From positions 1 through 14,337 of the forward strand of contig CAMZCW010000037.1 of assembly GCA_947305045.1 (NCBI GenBank): DNA of 14,337 bases, written 5' to 3'. Origin of the DNA: an uncultured Bacteroidales bacterium. GTDB taxonomy: Bacteria; Bacteroidota; Bacteroidia; Bacteroidales; UBA932. The position numbers and the translations under genes are program-made. Each line of letters opens with the position of its first letter. The stretch's first letter is position 1. The notes under the pieces are model-generated. The model saw nothing but the letters and a program-made list of their open reading frames with translations. It had not been told where the DNA came from and searched no databases. Positions 4,329-13,485 of this stretch are shown here, piece by piece.

Positions 4329-7046
4329 TTACTTGCTTACCACGTTGGATGCGTAGGCATTGCTGGCGCGAGCACCACTTACACTCGGGTTGTAGAAACG
4401 GGCAAAGAGATACGTGTCGTTGACATCGACATACTTGTCGGACCGGCCTTCCGTGATGACAAAGCGGAGGTTCTGGGGATAGCTCACGTTTTCATTGGCT
4501 GAACTGAACAGGATGACCATTGCGTTGCCATAGTAGAAGAACGGCACATCGTTGTCGTCTACGCCGTCGCCGGTACCTACGGTAAAGGAGAAGTAGCCGC
4601 CACCGTCATACACTGTTGCCAGGCCAGGTCCGGCAGAACAGGTGGGTTCGGCGGTACCGGCCCACTTGGCAGGATTGTCCTTGAGCCAGTACAGCGTGGT
4701 GAAGATGCGATGGTCCGTGGCGAGCGCTGCGCCGGCGGAAGTCATGCCGTCCCACTCTACCAGTTCCAGGTTGGCATGCTCAAAGTCCTCGGAGGCGGCG
4801 AAGGTGTAAGTGCCCTTATAGTCGCTGTCTCCCGTGATCGCATGCTGTTTGCAGATGACAGCGGCGTCGCCGGCCTTCAGGCAGTACAGGTTGGCGGAGT
4901 AAGTTTCCTGAACCTGGGCGCCGGCATAGGTTCTTACCACAAGCACGCAGGCACCGGACTTGGAAACCTCAGCGGAGCTCAAGGTGACCTCGCCGTCTGC
5001 GGTAAGCGTGGCGATGGCCTCGGAAGTGCCTTCGTTCAGGATGGCATACCCGTCATCGGCGGTATCGGCCAGGACCAGTTTAACGCTGGAGGCGGAACGG
5101 ACAATGTCCACGTTTGCCTTGATGGCGGCAGCATTGCCGGAAAGGGTGAACGTGGCGCCGTAGTTGGCTTCCATGGCGAAAGAACCGGCATCGGAGAGCA
5201 CATTGCGGGCAATCTCCAGCGGCTCTGTCAGTGACATATTGCCAAGGTCGTCTCCATTGGCATTGCGGGCAGTGATGGTGGTGCCCACGGGCAGGGTGCC
5301 CACGGTGATTGGAATCACGAAGGTGACCTCCTCGGCGTCAGCAATGTCGGAGTAGGAGAGTTTGACAATTTGCTCGGCCTCCTGAGAGGTCTCTGCCATG
5401 GCAAGATACTCTGCACCGGCCTCGCCGCTGAGGGCGAAGGTGCCGTTCAGCTTTTTGCCGGGAGCCTTGACCTCTACATAGGCCAGGGCGCTGTTCACAT
5501 CCGTGACTTTCAGCTTGAGGAAGCCGGTGGCGGCGTGGAAGGTGTACACGCGATTGTCACCCTTGACGCCAATCAGCGGCATGCTCTGCATGGCCTTGGC
5601 GGCTGTTCCATAGAACTCGGCACCCATATAGACGGACGCCGGGGTAGTGGACTGCGACCACATGGTGCCCAGGTTGAAGGTGGGAACAATGCTGTTGGAG
5701 AACGGATAGAAAATATATTCACCGAAGTCGAAGGTGGCGGAAGGGCCGAAGTCCATGCCGGAGGAGTAGATGGCCATGGTGTCGGCGGGTTCCTTGGAGA
5801 AGAAGGTATAGCGGTCCGGATTGCTGTCTGCATTCTTCAGCAGACGGACGGAGAATACCTCCGCGCCCTGCCATGCAAAGCCTTTGACTTCATTCTCGCC
5901 TACAGTGACGAAGACATCCTTGTAGGACTTGCCGGCCTGGATAATCTCGAAGGTCTGGATGGCAATGTCCCGGCTGTCGATGAGGGAAATGGTAGCCGAA
6001 CGGGTTACGCCGGTGTTTTCTTCCAGCTCGAAGGTGAGCTCCCGGGTGAAGGCCTTGGTGGGATTGTACGTAATCCAGGTGGCCGCAGCAGGGATGGAAA
6101 CCGTATATTCCACATTGGAAGTAACAGATACGGTGACGTCACCGGCATCGGCCACGGCGGGAGTGGTTGTGGTGGCGTTCACTACGGTTACCTCTGCTGC
6201 GGAGAAGTACAGGGCTTTCATGTCGGACTTGCCGCGACCGTTGGCGGCAACCACAATCACCTTGCCGTTCACGAACGGATCCGGGGCGGTAACGGCGATT
6301 TCCTGCTTGCCCTCCACGGGATTGGCAATCCAGTTGCCATTGGCGATGGCTTCTACCAGCACCTCGTCTCCTTCCACAACGCCCTTGAGGGTATAGGGAA
6401 TGTTGACAGTCTGGCCGGCCGATGCACCCTGCTGGATGTCTTCGAAGGCGATGGCAAAATCGACCACTTTAGGGAACACATACGTGTTGCCGTCAATGGT
6501 GATGGTCCAGGTGTCTTCCCCTTCAACGACGGAGATGACGACAGCACCGTCGGCGCCATCGGCACCGGGAGCGCCTTGCTCACCCTGCTCGCCCTGCTCA
6601 CCCTGTTCACCTTTGTCACCTCTGGAGCCACGGTCGCCTTGCTCACCTTTATCGCCCTGGTCGCCCTTGTCACCTTTGTCACCCTGGTCGCCTTTATCGC
6701 CTTTGTCGCCCTTATCACCTTTGTCACCCTGGTCGCCTTTATCGCCTTTGTCGCCCTTGATGCCGTTGTAAATGGTGATAACTTCTCCGGAGTTAAAGTA
6801 GATGGTCCATGCCAGGATGTTCCCTTCATTGTCTTTAACCTCTTCTACACGAAGAATCATGTATCCGTACTCACTGGCGTTTTCCAGCAGTTCCATCGCT
6901 TTTTCCAGGTCGGTTACCCGGTCGGTGAGACTGTTCAGTTTATTTTCCTGCTCAGTGAGACGCTCGTTGAAGCCGGAGTTGTCCCTGCAGGAGAACAAGG
7001 TAGCCATGGCCAGGCCAACGATTACCCATGTGAAAAACTTTTTCAT
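4329..7046 (-). CDS. Collagen-like stalk lipoprotein with BACON-like and fimbrillin-like modules
   Basis: This is a 905-aa protein with the SPII signal MKKFFTWVIVGLAMATLFSC (Cys20). Residues about 25-55 form a heptad-like coiled coil (LTEQENKLNSLTDRVTDLEK). Residues 55-95 (YMILRVEEV, then TIYFNSGEVITIYNG) resemble the DUF4988 N-terminal domain of Bacteroidetes surface proteins. Residues 95-169 are 25 unbroken Gly-X-Y triplets, first mostly GDK/GDQ and then GEQ, ending GAPGADGAD. A BACON-like domain follows at about 285-370. From about 480 the protein resembles the two cassette lipoproteins: MPLIGVKG, then KKLNGTFALS, and late SDYKGTYTFAASEDFEHANLEL. It starts 21 nt after the M60 gene and is the last gene of the operon. 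The coiled coil plus collagen repeat suggests a trimeric stalk holding a binding head off the surface. That is inference; no catalytic motif is visible. Confidence 0.8.
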   Translation of the reverse strand: MKKFFTWVIVGLAMATLFSCRDNSGFNERLTEQENKLNSLTDRVTDLEKAMELLENASEYGYMILRVEEVKDNEGNILAWTIYFNSGEVITIYNGIKGDKGDKGDQGDKGDKGDKGDKGDQGDKGDKGDQGDKGEQGDRGSRGDKGEQGEQGEQGEQGAPGADGADGAVVISVVEGEDTWTITIDGNTYVFPKVVDFAIAFEDIQQGASAGQTVNIPYTLKGVVEGDEVLVEAIANGNWIANPVEGKQEIAVTAPDPFVNGKVIVVAANGRGKSDMKALYFSAAEVTVVNATTTTPAVADAGDVTVSVTSNVEYTVSIPAAATWITYNPTKAFTRELTFELEENTGVTRSATISLIDSRDIAIQTFEIIQAGKSYKDVFVTVGENEVKGFAWQGAEVFSVRLLKNADSNPDRYTFFSKEPADTMAIYSSGMDFGPSATFDFGEYIFYPFSNSIVPTFNLGTMWSQSTTPASVYMGAEFYGTAAKAMQSMPLIGVKGDNRVYTFHAATGFLKLKVTDVNSALAYVEVKAPGKKLNGTFALSGEAGAEYLAMAETSQEAEQIVKLSYSDIADAEEVTFVIPITVGTLPVGTTITARNANGDDLGNMSLTEPLEIARNVLSDAGSFAMEANYGATFTLSGNAAAIKANVDIVRSASSVKLVLADTADDGYAILNEGTSEAIATLTADGEVTLSSAEVSKSGACVLVVRTYAGAQVQETYSANLYCLKAGDAAVICKQHAITGDSDYKGTYTFAASEDFEHANLELVEWDGMTSAGAALATDHRIFTTLYWLKDNPAKWAGTAEPTCSAGPGLATVYDGGGYFSFTVGTGDGVDDNDVPFFYYGNAMVILFSSANENVSYPQNLRFVITEGRSDKYVDVNDTYLFARFYNPSVSGARASNAYASNVVSK
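6540..6764 (-). repeat. Gly-X-Y coding repeat with a 45-bp internal duplication
   Basis: This stretch encodes the 25 Gly-X-Y triplets. Within it, 6670-6713 and 6715-6758 are identical over 44 bases at an offset of 45, which is 15 residues or five triplets. Further copies to the left are more diverged. The near-perfect nucleotide copy despite synonymous freedom points to recent expansion by slippage or recombination, so stalk length may vary between strains. Confidence 0.85.
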
Positions 7047-7067
7047 TACGTTAGTATTTTTTGGTTA

Positions 7068-10000
7068 TTATTTGCGAGTCATGTCTTTACGTACACCGTC
7101 CCACTGAACGGCCTGGAATTTGGCAACCGACAGGTCGATGGCTATGCCTGCACCGCTGCGCGAAGGAACGTCGAAGCGGTCCAGGTTGGAGAAGTACAGC
7201 AGGTTTCCGGCTTTGTCGCGGATTTCCACGGCAGCGGCCTGCGAGCAGTTCTGGATGGTTACTGTACGGTTGTTGATGGAGTAGGTGGGGACTGTAGTCA
7301 TGGGCGTCTGGTCCCGGAACAGTGAGTAATGGCCCATCTTGATATCCTTGTTGTAACCGGCGTCGGAAGCGCTTGAGGTCTGGCGCGTACGGTCCTCCAG
7401 ATACTGGATGGCCGGTGCCTTGGGATAATTGTGCGCTGCGACACGTCCCTTGTATTCTTCAATCATGTCAGGGGTTACCTGGTAGGCGATACCGGCCTGA
7501 TACTGGCCGTAAGTGGCATCGACCGGAACAAAGAAGCCCCAGGCGTCGAAGAATTCGGTGAGGTCCATCTGGGCGGCGTCACAGGCCTGCTCGTAGAACA
7601 TGAGCTGGCAGGTGCCGGGGTCTTCGCGCTGGTACCCGTACATGGAGTAGTACATGCCCGGGGTAGGGTTGGCGCGGGCCAGGTCGAAGAGTTTGTGCCA
7701 GAACTCGGGATCCTTCCCGCAACGGTGGAAGTAGTTCCACAGCTGCCAGTTCATGCGAAGGTGCAGTTCTGCATCCTCGTTCATGTACTGGCCGGTGTTT
7801 CCAAGCTGGTACCAGCCTTTGCCGTAGGAGTTGGCAAGCGTGATGATGGAGCCGCCGCGAGACTCGGTAACGCCGCACATCAGGGTGACGTAGTTGGAGA
7901 ACAGGTTGTTGGAGCTTTCGATGGTGGACTCCCAGCAGATAGCCGGCTGGTTTACGTGGCCAATCTCGTGCGCAACACCCCAGGGGCTGGCGCAGACGTC
8001 TTCCTTGGTGGCATAATTCTTCAGGGCCGATGCCTGATACCGGATACGGCGGTCTGAGGCGTCCATGTGCACGCCATCCACCGTGGTGGTAACGGCCATG
8101 ATGTGGTTGTTGAACTCCGGATGGCGGTCTTTGCCCAGGCCCATGATTTCTTTCTCCCAGTTCACCACATTGTCCAGCTGGGCCAGGCCGGAGGAGTAGC
8201 TGTTGGGCGCTGCACTGCGCAGCTGCTGCGTGTGGGCGGCCAGGATATAGGCCTGTCCCTTGAGGAAGAAGTACTTGTAATTGTAGCGGGAGAGAATGTC
8301 CTTGTAGCGGGCATCATCATGGATGGCGGCATTGTAATACCCCACCACTTCTCCGCTGCCGGGCAGGATGTGCACCTTTACGGCAGGGGAGGCTTCCGAA
8401 AGGTTCTCCGCCGCGTTCACAATGAAAACCATACCCTCCTTGACGGTGCCGCTCATGGCTACATTCACCACATTGACGCCGGCCTTGAGGCCCTGCGAGA
8501 ACTGGGACGTGCTGTAGTTGAACTCATATCCGTTCTCCGTGTCGCCGTTAACCAGCAGACGGACTTCATGGCCTGCTGGCACCTGGTCCACGCACACGAT
8601 AAAGGTGTCGCCGGATTTGGCAAGGATGCCCGTAGGATTGTCCAGTTCTGAATACAAGCGGATGTTGAAGCGTTTCTTCATCACCGAAGGAATGCTGTAG
8701 GGCTCGTATGCATGGATGCGGAATTCTTTTTCCGCTTCGTTGTAGGTTTCCTGATACAGCGGCATGGCCACGTTCTTGGCCAGATAGGGGGCTACCACGG
8801 CCATCTGGTTAATGTCTTTCTTGGTTACACCGCTCTTGAGCTCCGAGCAGGACAGGTCCGTGAACACCTGCTGAATCCATTCGTTGATTTCCAGGTTGTT
8901 GGTCTTGAAGAACTCAACTTCCTTGATTTTTACCAGATTCCAGTAGGTGGAAAGCACCTCAATCTTGAGATACTTGGGATTGGGAACGGGGATATCCAAG
9001 GTGTAAGTATAGGCTTTGTCGCTCCAGGTGCAGTTGACGGGCACTTCCGGATTGTTGAGCTGGATGTATTCGTCGGAGCCTTCCGGCATAATGTAGGCGT
9101 TGAATTCCGCAATCTGGTTGCCGGTGGCATCCAGCGGGTGTATTTTCAGGTAGTCCACGCGGGCGACATTTTCGAACTCGAAGATGAATTCGAAGGGGTA
9201 CTCGGTGCCGTCGTCGCCGGCTTTACCAAGGCCACGGGGGCTGCAGTAATAAGTTTCGGGGTCTCCGTCCAGCATGAGGGCGGGGCCGCCGGCACCGGGC
9301 CAGTTGATTTCTGCGTCCCAACTGTAATACCTTTGTTCATTGCCCCTTACAGCAATGACCGATTTGGCATAGACCTGCTCTGAACCGCCCATTACGTCTT
9401 CGGAAGCGGTGTCTGCCACAATATCCTGGGTAATGGTGCAAACCTTATCTACGCCGGCAAGGCTGCGGTCCTGGGCCTGCACCTGAATGAGGGCGACACG
9501 GCGGCCGGCCGTAAAGTTGGGCTGTACGGTATAGTGGTAGTCGGTTTTAGCCAGGGCTTTGGTCTCTGCGGTTTTGGTGAGCCACTGTTCTTCTTCTTCG
9601 GGGTCCAGGTCTTCTGCGTCCAGGATGGGATCCAGTACCGTGTAGGGGATGTTGGCCGTAATTTGTACGCTGGTTTCACCGCCACCGGCGGCCACAAAGA
9701 CGTCACTCACCAGGATGGCGGGACCGTAGCCCAGCTGGGTAACCTTGATGGTGTAAACCTTGTCGCGCACTTTGACCGTGACCTCTGCCGGGCGCTGGTC
9801 CGGCTCTTCGTTGCCGGATACGGAGACCATGAGGCCTTTGGCGCCGTTGAGGCTGGGGGTGGCTACGCACCAGGTGGCCGACGAGGAAATGCGCCACTCG
9901 GACTCCGCCACATTACTGGCCACAGGGATTAGCTGATATTGGTTTTCCTGGGTGAAATTCAGGGTGAGGTACTCATCGGCAATGGTGAACGTACCCGGCT

Positions 10001-10091
10001 CCATTACTTCTGTCTTTTTACAGGAAAACAGGGCCGCCGCAAGTGCGGCAATGGCTGTAATCTTATAGAATGTTCTCATATGCGCAGTCAT
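7068..10091 (-). CDS. M60-like (enhancin-type) zinc metallopeptidase lipoprotein with BACON and F5/8C domains
   Basis: This is a 1007-aa protein with an SPII signal ending LFSC (Cys24). Two BACON-like domains follow (about 35-120 and 125-225), then an F5/8-type-C (CBM32-like) domain (about 240-400). The M60-like region runs from about 455 to 850. Its zinc site HEIGH (708-712) is followed after 8 residues by Glu721, fitting the family pattern HExxH-x(8-24)-E, so it looks catalytically intact. The characterised Bacteroides relative BT4244 is an M60-like protease cleaving O-glycosylated mucin-type proteins with a similar domain set, so a surface glycoprotease on mucin-like substrates is the best inference. 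The ATG at 10091 overlaps the previous stop by one base (TAATG) with GGAG 10 nt upstream. A second ATG at 10079 (MRTFYKIT) is also possible. Residues after about 920 form a small C-terminal beta-like domain I cannot name. Confidence 0.88.
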   Translation of the reverse strand: MTAHMRTFYKITAIAALAAALFSCKKTEVMEPGTFTIADEYLTLNFTQENQYQLIPVASNVAESEWRISSSATWCVATPSLNGAKGLMVSVSGNEEPDQRPAEVTVKVRDKVYTIKVTQLGYGPAILVSDVFVAAGGGETSVQITANIPYTVLDPILDAEDLDPEEEEQWLTKTAETKALAKTDYHYTVQPNFTAGRRVALIQVQAQDRSLAGVDKVCTITQDIVADTASEDVMGGSEQVYAKSVIAVRGNEQRYYSWDAEINWPGAGGPALMLDGDPETYYCSPRGLGKAGDDGTEYPFEFIFEFENVARVDYLKIHPLDATGNQIAEFNAYIMPEGSDEYIQLNNPEVPVNCTWSDKAYTYTLDIPVPNPKYLKIEVLSTYWNLVKIKEVEFFKTNNLEINEWIQQVFTDLSCSELKSGVTKKDINQMAVVAPYLAKNVAMPLYQETYNEAEKEFRIHAYEPYSIPSVMKKRFNIRLYSELDNPTGILAKSGDTFIVCVDQVPAGHEVRLLVNGDTENGYEFNYSTSQFSQGLKAGVNVVNVAMSGTVKEGMVFIVNAAENLSEASPAVKVHILPGSGEVVGYYNAAIHDDARYKDILSRYNYKYFFLKGQAYILAAHTQQLRSAAPNSYSSGLAQLDNVVNWEKEIMGLGKDRHPEFNNHIMAVTTTVDGVHMDASDRRIRYQASALKNYATKEDVCASPWGVAHEIGHVNQPAICWESTIESSNNLFSNYVTLMCGVTESRGGSIITLANSYGKGWYQLGNTGQYMNEDAELHLRMNWQLWNYFHRCGKDPEFWHKLFDLARANPTPGMYYSMYGYQREDPGTCQLMFYEQACDAAQMDLTEFFDAWGFFVPVDATYGQYQAGIAYQVTPDMIEEYKGRVAAHNYPKAPAIQYLEDRTRQTSSASDAGYNKDIKMGHYSLFRDQTPMTTVPTYSINNRTVTIQNCSQAAAVEIRDKAGNLLYFSNLDRFDVPSRSGAGIAIDLSVAKFQAVQWDGVRKDMTRK

Positions 10092-11557
10092 TAGTTAGCG
10101 GCTCCGTAGAGTCTGATTTCGGCTACTTCGCAGGTCATGTCCACGTCTGGCGTGTTCAGAGGAATTATATTGCCGTTGATGAAGGTCTCCAGCAGGCCCA
10201 TGCGGATAAAGCGGGTCTTGTTCTTGAGTTTGACCAGCGGGAGGTCGTACCAGCCCACGCGGGAGTGCATGTCGTCGTTGGCGATATCGGCCACCATCTC
10301 ATAGTTGATTCCGTCATCGCTGACGCCGATCACGATACGGGTAGGGCATCGGACGGCAATGGCGGAAGGCAGATAACCCAGCACGAAGGCGTCCAAGGGC
10401 TGGCTGCTGATGTCGATGTCGAACCAGAAGCCCCAGGTTTCATCACCGGGGATACCGCCATAGCGGGCCGATCCGGGCGACATCCAGTAGGTGTCTTCGT
10501 CGCCGTCGACCAGCAGTTCATAGCTGTGGAACGTGCCGTCGGCCGAGGTTTGGCCATTGTAGAAGGCTTTCAGCTGGGTGGGTTGGAGCATAAGCTGGTC
10601 CGGGGTCATGAGGACCTGGACCATGTACACACAGTCGTTGGCCTCTGCCGTGACATAAGGAACGAATTCCTGTTTGGAAGACTCCTTGACGGCAATGGGA
10701 ATCACATAGTTGCGGAGGGCGCTCATCCCTTCCCGGTTCACTTTTACGTCAAAGGGAACCTCCGTGATACCTTTCTCAAAGTGGACACTGGCGGGGAGGG
10801 TATAATAGCTGGCCGGCAGGATCTCATAATCTGTGCCGTGCGTTGCGTTATAGGCCTCAATCCAGGCGGCGTCTTTGACTTCCAACTGGCAGGTGAAGTC
10901 CCAGCGGTTTGCGTCGATACCAAACTTGACACGGTTGGAATAGGTATTCTCCACTTTGCTGTTTTTGTCGTAAGTGTAGGAATACACGCCCACGTTGGAG
11001 AAGGTGAGGTAGGGAACGGCAATTTGCGGCGTGAGCACCAGCAGGTTGATTTTATCGCTGATTTTGCCCTCGGCAGAGAAGAGCTGGAAGCCCATCACAT
11101 AGTGGCGGTCCGGGAACATGTCCATGAGCGTGCGAATCTCGTTGGTCTTCATTTTGACCTTGATGATGCGGGCGCTCTCGTTGGGGGCGAATTTAATCTG
11201 GAGCGGCTGGCCGGAAAGGGGCGTAACTTCGTCCTCTTCCCAGAAACTGAACAGATAGCTGGGAATGGCGGTGTAGTCCGTATAATTTACCGAATTGTAC
11301 ACTGTGATGGCGTCCTGGTCCATGGCATGCAACTCCAGGGAAATGGTCCCCTCCAGGTTGCGGCCGCTTTTGCACACAACCAGGGAATAAATACCGTCTT
11401 CTCCGGTACGATAGAGCGAGAGTTCCTGCTCGCCGCCGTTGCGGAAGTAGGCCATGGTCTGGTAATCCTCCATGTTGTCGTTCCGGTGGTCTTCGCAGGC
11501 GATAGCCAGTGAGGCGGCTGCTACCAGCAGCAGGGTCTTGAATAAAGGCGTTTTCAT
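10091..11557 (-). CDS. Tandem DUF1735 (BT_3987-like) and F5/8-type-C surface lipoprotein
   Basis: This is a 488-aa protein starting at the ATG at 11557. That start gives a standard SPII signal (MKTPLFKTLLLVAAASLAIAC, Cys21) followed by EDHRNDN, an acidic surface-export-like sequence. An in-frame ATG at 11587 would put ten charged residues before the signal and overlap susD. Residues about 36-180 and 205-315 look like two DUF1735 / BT_3987-like beta domains; the second carries AYNATHGTDYEILPASYYTL, the hallmark of that family. Residues about 325-488 are an F5/8-type-C domain (LLVDGDEDTYW at the start, VAEIRLYG at the end). It follows susD by 19 nt and overlaps the M60 start by one base. In PULs such proteins are surface glycan-binding partners of SusC/D, which fits here. 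No catalytic residues were recognised. Confidence 0.85.
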   Translation of the reverse strand: MKTPLFKTLLLVAAASLAIACEDHRNDNMEDYQTMAYFRNGGEQELSLYRTGEDGIYSLVVCKSGRNLEGTISLELHAMDQDAITVYNSVNYTDYTAIPSYLFSFWEEDEVTPLSGQPLQIKFAPNESARIIKVKMKTNEIRTLMDMFPDRHYVMGFQLFSAEGKISDKINLLVLTPQIAVPYLTFSNVGVYSYTYDKNSKVENTYSNRVKFGIDANRWDFTCQLEVKDAAWIEAYNATHGTDYEILPASYYTLPASVHFEKGITEVPFDVKVNREGMSALRNYVIPIAVKESSKQEFVPYVTAEANDCVYMVQVLMTPDQLMLQPTQLKAFYNGQTSADGTFHSYELLVDGDEDTYWMSPGSARYGGIPGDETWGFWFDIDISSQPLDAFVLGYLPSAIAVRCPTRIVIGVSDDGINYEMVADIANDDMHSRVGWYDLPLVKLKNKTRFIRMGLLETFINGNIIPLNTPDVDMTCEVAEIRLYGAAN

Positions 11558-11576
11558 CTTGCTTCTTGTCTTAATT

Positions 11577-13472
11577 TTACCAGCCATAGTTCTGTGTCAT
11601 GAGCTTGTTGCGGTCCACTTCACGTTGCGGGAAAGGCAGCAGGTAATAGCTGTTCTTGAAGGTGCGGCGCTCGTAGGCGTAGCGGGCCCAGCCATCGGCG
11701 GGAACGGCCGTAGGGGTCTCGGACTTTACATTGACGACGTTGAGACCATACATGGGGCCGCCGTCTACCTCGGAGGCAATCATCCAGGTGCGGGTGTCAA
11801 AATACCGGTGCCCCTCGTGGGCCAGTTCAATGCGGCGCTCCCGGCGGAGCAGTTCCAGCAGGGCCTCCGGGGTGGTGGCCTCCGGATAGGCGTCCGTGAT
11901 GGGGCCCATGCCGGAACGGGCCCGGAGTTCTTTCCACAGGCTCATGGCAGTATTCAGGTCCACATTTGTGCCGCCAACGCCGTTGCGTTCGCATTCCAGC
12001 ACGGCCTCAATGTAGTTGAGGTAAATCTCCGCCAGGCGGAAGGTAGGGAACGTGATGTTGTTGGTGCTGCCGTTCTGGTAGAAGTTGCGGCTGTGGTCGT
12101 AATACTTGTTCACCATGTAGCCGGAACGCGGGTAAAACTGGCCGCGACCGCTGCCATCAATGGCAAAGTTGGCTACGCCGCCCAGGTTGGCGCACTTGAA
12201 GTAGCTTCCAGGATAATAGACGTTTACATAGAATCTGGGTTCGCGGTCCTTGTACATGAGCGGCGAGCTGGAGGTGTAGTCGCTGGAACTTACTTCCAAG
12301 GCCTTCAGGTAAGGATTGGCTACCGAAGTAATGGCAAACTCGTTGGCCGGGGCGGGGTAACCGGAAGCGACATCCACCTTGGGCGTACCGTCGGACTCGT
12401 AGCCCAAAATGGGGTAGCGTCCGTTGGCCATGGCGTAGGCATCTACCTGTTGCTGGGTGGGACCCCACTGGCCGCTGCCGTTATAACTTCCTTTCAGCAG
12501 ACTGGTAGGGGACGTATTGGAAATGAAGGTGGAATTGGAGCGGTATCCGCCGCTGCAGAAGATGATTTCCGAATTCCAGTTTTCCTTGAAGATGCCGGAG
12601 TAGTTATAATAAGGGTCGTTGTTGTGCTCGGTGTCCTTATACAGCTGATAGACACCTGTTTGAATGACCGCCATGTTGGCCTGGGCGGCTTCTACCCATT
12701 TCTGCGGATCCGGATTGAGCGGGAACAATGGCGTGCCATCCGGGTTGCGAACACCGCGGTACAGCGGGTTCCCGTTGAACAGCGGCCGGGCCGAATACAA
12801 CTTGAGGCGGGCGATGAGCGCCAAGGCAGCGCCGCGGGTGGGCATGCCCAGGTAGCCGTCGTCCCAGGTGTCCGGCAGGTTTTCGCTGCAGGTGGTCATT
12901 TCATCTACGACGTATTTTACGCATTCCTCCCAGGTGTTACGTGGCCGATATAGCTGCTCGGTGGTGGCGGTGAAGTCAATGAGGTCGTCTCCCAGCAGGA
13001 ATACGGGACCCCATTCGCGCATCATAAGAAAATACAGGTACGCGCGCGTGAAGCGGACGCCCCAGTACCAGCGGTCTTTGTCGCTTTGCAGGGCGTTGGG
13101 GTCTGAGCAGGTGTAGACGTACTTGAGGAAGGTGGTGCAGTCGCGGACGCCTTCGTACCAGGTGGAGAGTGAGTTGTGCGGCATGGTGGAAGGACCCATG
13201 GAGCCGCGGATGATGTTGTTGAAGCCGGATGTTTCGCTAAACAGGGTGGCCTCATCCGTGGCGGCCAGGTAAGTGCTTCCGGCCTGTGTGAGCAGATTGC
13301 CGTCGGCCGGGAGGTAGCCCATGCAGTTGTTAAAGGCCTGTTGGGTGTAGGCGCGCTGCTGCCAGATTTTCTCGAAGGTCATCTGTTCGTCTTCCTGACG
13401 ATTCAGGAAGGAGTCGCAGGAGGTGGCACCAAAAGCGCCCAGGGCAAGAAATATAGTGATGAATTTTTTCAT
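11577..13472 (-). CDS. SusD-family outer-membrane substrate-binding lipoprotein
   Basis: This is a 631-aa protein with the SPII signal MKKFITIFLALGAFGATSC (Cys19). SusD family marks are an N-terminal helical region with TRAYLYFLMMREWGPV (about 150-165) and the C-terminal RRERRIELAHEGHRYFDTRTW followed by a DRNKLMTQNYGW end. GGAGG lies 7 nt before the ATG, and the gene starts 13 nt after the susC stop, so the two are co-transcribed and the products should form a SusCD 'pedal-bin' importer. The length is near the upper side for the family. The ligand cannot be read from sequence. With an M60 protease in the same operon, a glycan or glycopeptide from host glycoprotein is a reasonable inference. 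Confidence 0.95.
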   Translation of the reverse strand: MKKFITIFLALGAFGATSCDSFLNRQEDEQMTFEKIWQQRAYTQQAFNNCMGYLPADGNLLTQAGSTYLAATDEATLFSETSGFNNIIRGSMGPSTMPHNSLSTWYEGVRDCTTFLKYVYTCSDPNALQSDKDRWYWGVRFTRAYLYFLMMREWGPVFLLGDDLIDFTATTEQLYRPRNTWEECVKYVVDEMTTCSENLPDTWDDGYLGMPTRGAALALIARLKLYSARPLFNGNPLYRGVRNPDGTPLFPLNPDPQKWVEAAQANMAVIQTGVYQLYKDTEHNNDPYYNYSGIFKENWNSEIIFCSGGYRSNSTFISNTSPTSLLKGSYNGSGQWGPTQQQVDAYAMANGRYPILGYESDGTPKVDVASGYPAPANEFAITSVANPYLKALEVSSSDYTSSSPLMYKDREPRFYVNVYYPGSYFKCANLGGVANFAIDGSGRGQFYPRSGYMVNKYYDHSRNFYQNGSTNNITFPTFRLAEIYLNYIEAVLECERNGVGGTNVDLNTAMSLWKELRARSGMGPITDAYPEATTPEALLELLRRERRIELAHEGHRYFDTRTWMIASEVDGGPMYGLNVVNVKSETPTAVPADGWARYAYERRTFKNSYYLLPFPQREVDRNKLMTQNYGW

Positions 13473-13479
13473 ATCGTAC

Positions 13480-13484
13480 CCTCC
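13480..13484 (-). promoter_or_regulatory. Shine-Dalgarno site of susD
   Basis: GGAGG on the - strand lies 7 nt before the susD ATG and just after the susC stop (TAA, 13486-13488). It is one of only two clear SD sites at gene starts in this window. Confidence 0.7.
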
Positions 13485-13485
13485 A

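Noticed and set aside
6540..6764. Non-coding satellite or CRISPR-like repeat
   Set aside because: The repeat stays in frame and encodes perfect Gly-X-Y triplets inside a long lipoprotein gene.
5370..7325. 651-aa + strand open frame with apparent hydrophobic, membrane-like segments
   Set aside because: It is antisense to the collagen-like gene. The hydrophobic run is the reverse complement of the Gly-X-Y codons, and there is no family resemblance or RBS.
11558..11587. Earlier ATG of the DUF1735 protein, overlapping susD
   Set aside because: It adds a charged MAGKIKTRSK extension before an otherwise complete lipoprotein signal.
10070..12953. Long + strand open frames (10070-11512 and 11472-12953)
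   Set aside because: They lie opposite clearly recognisable DUF1735 and SusD genes; antisense openness is expected from GC-rich codon use.
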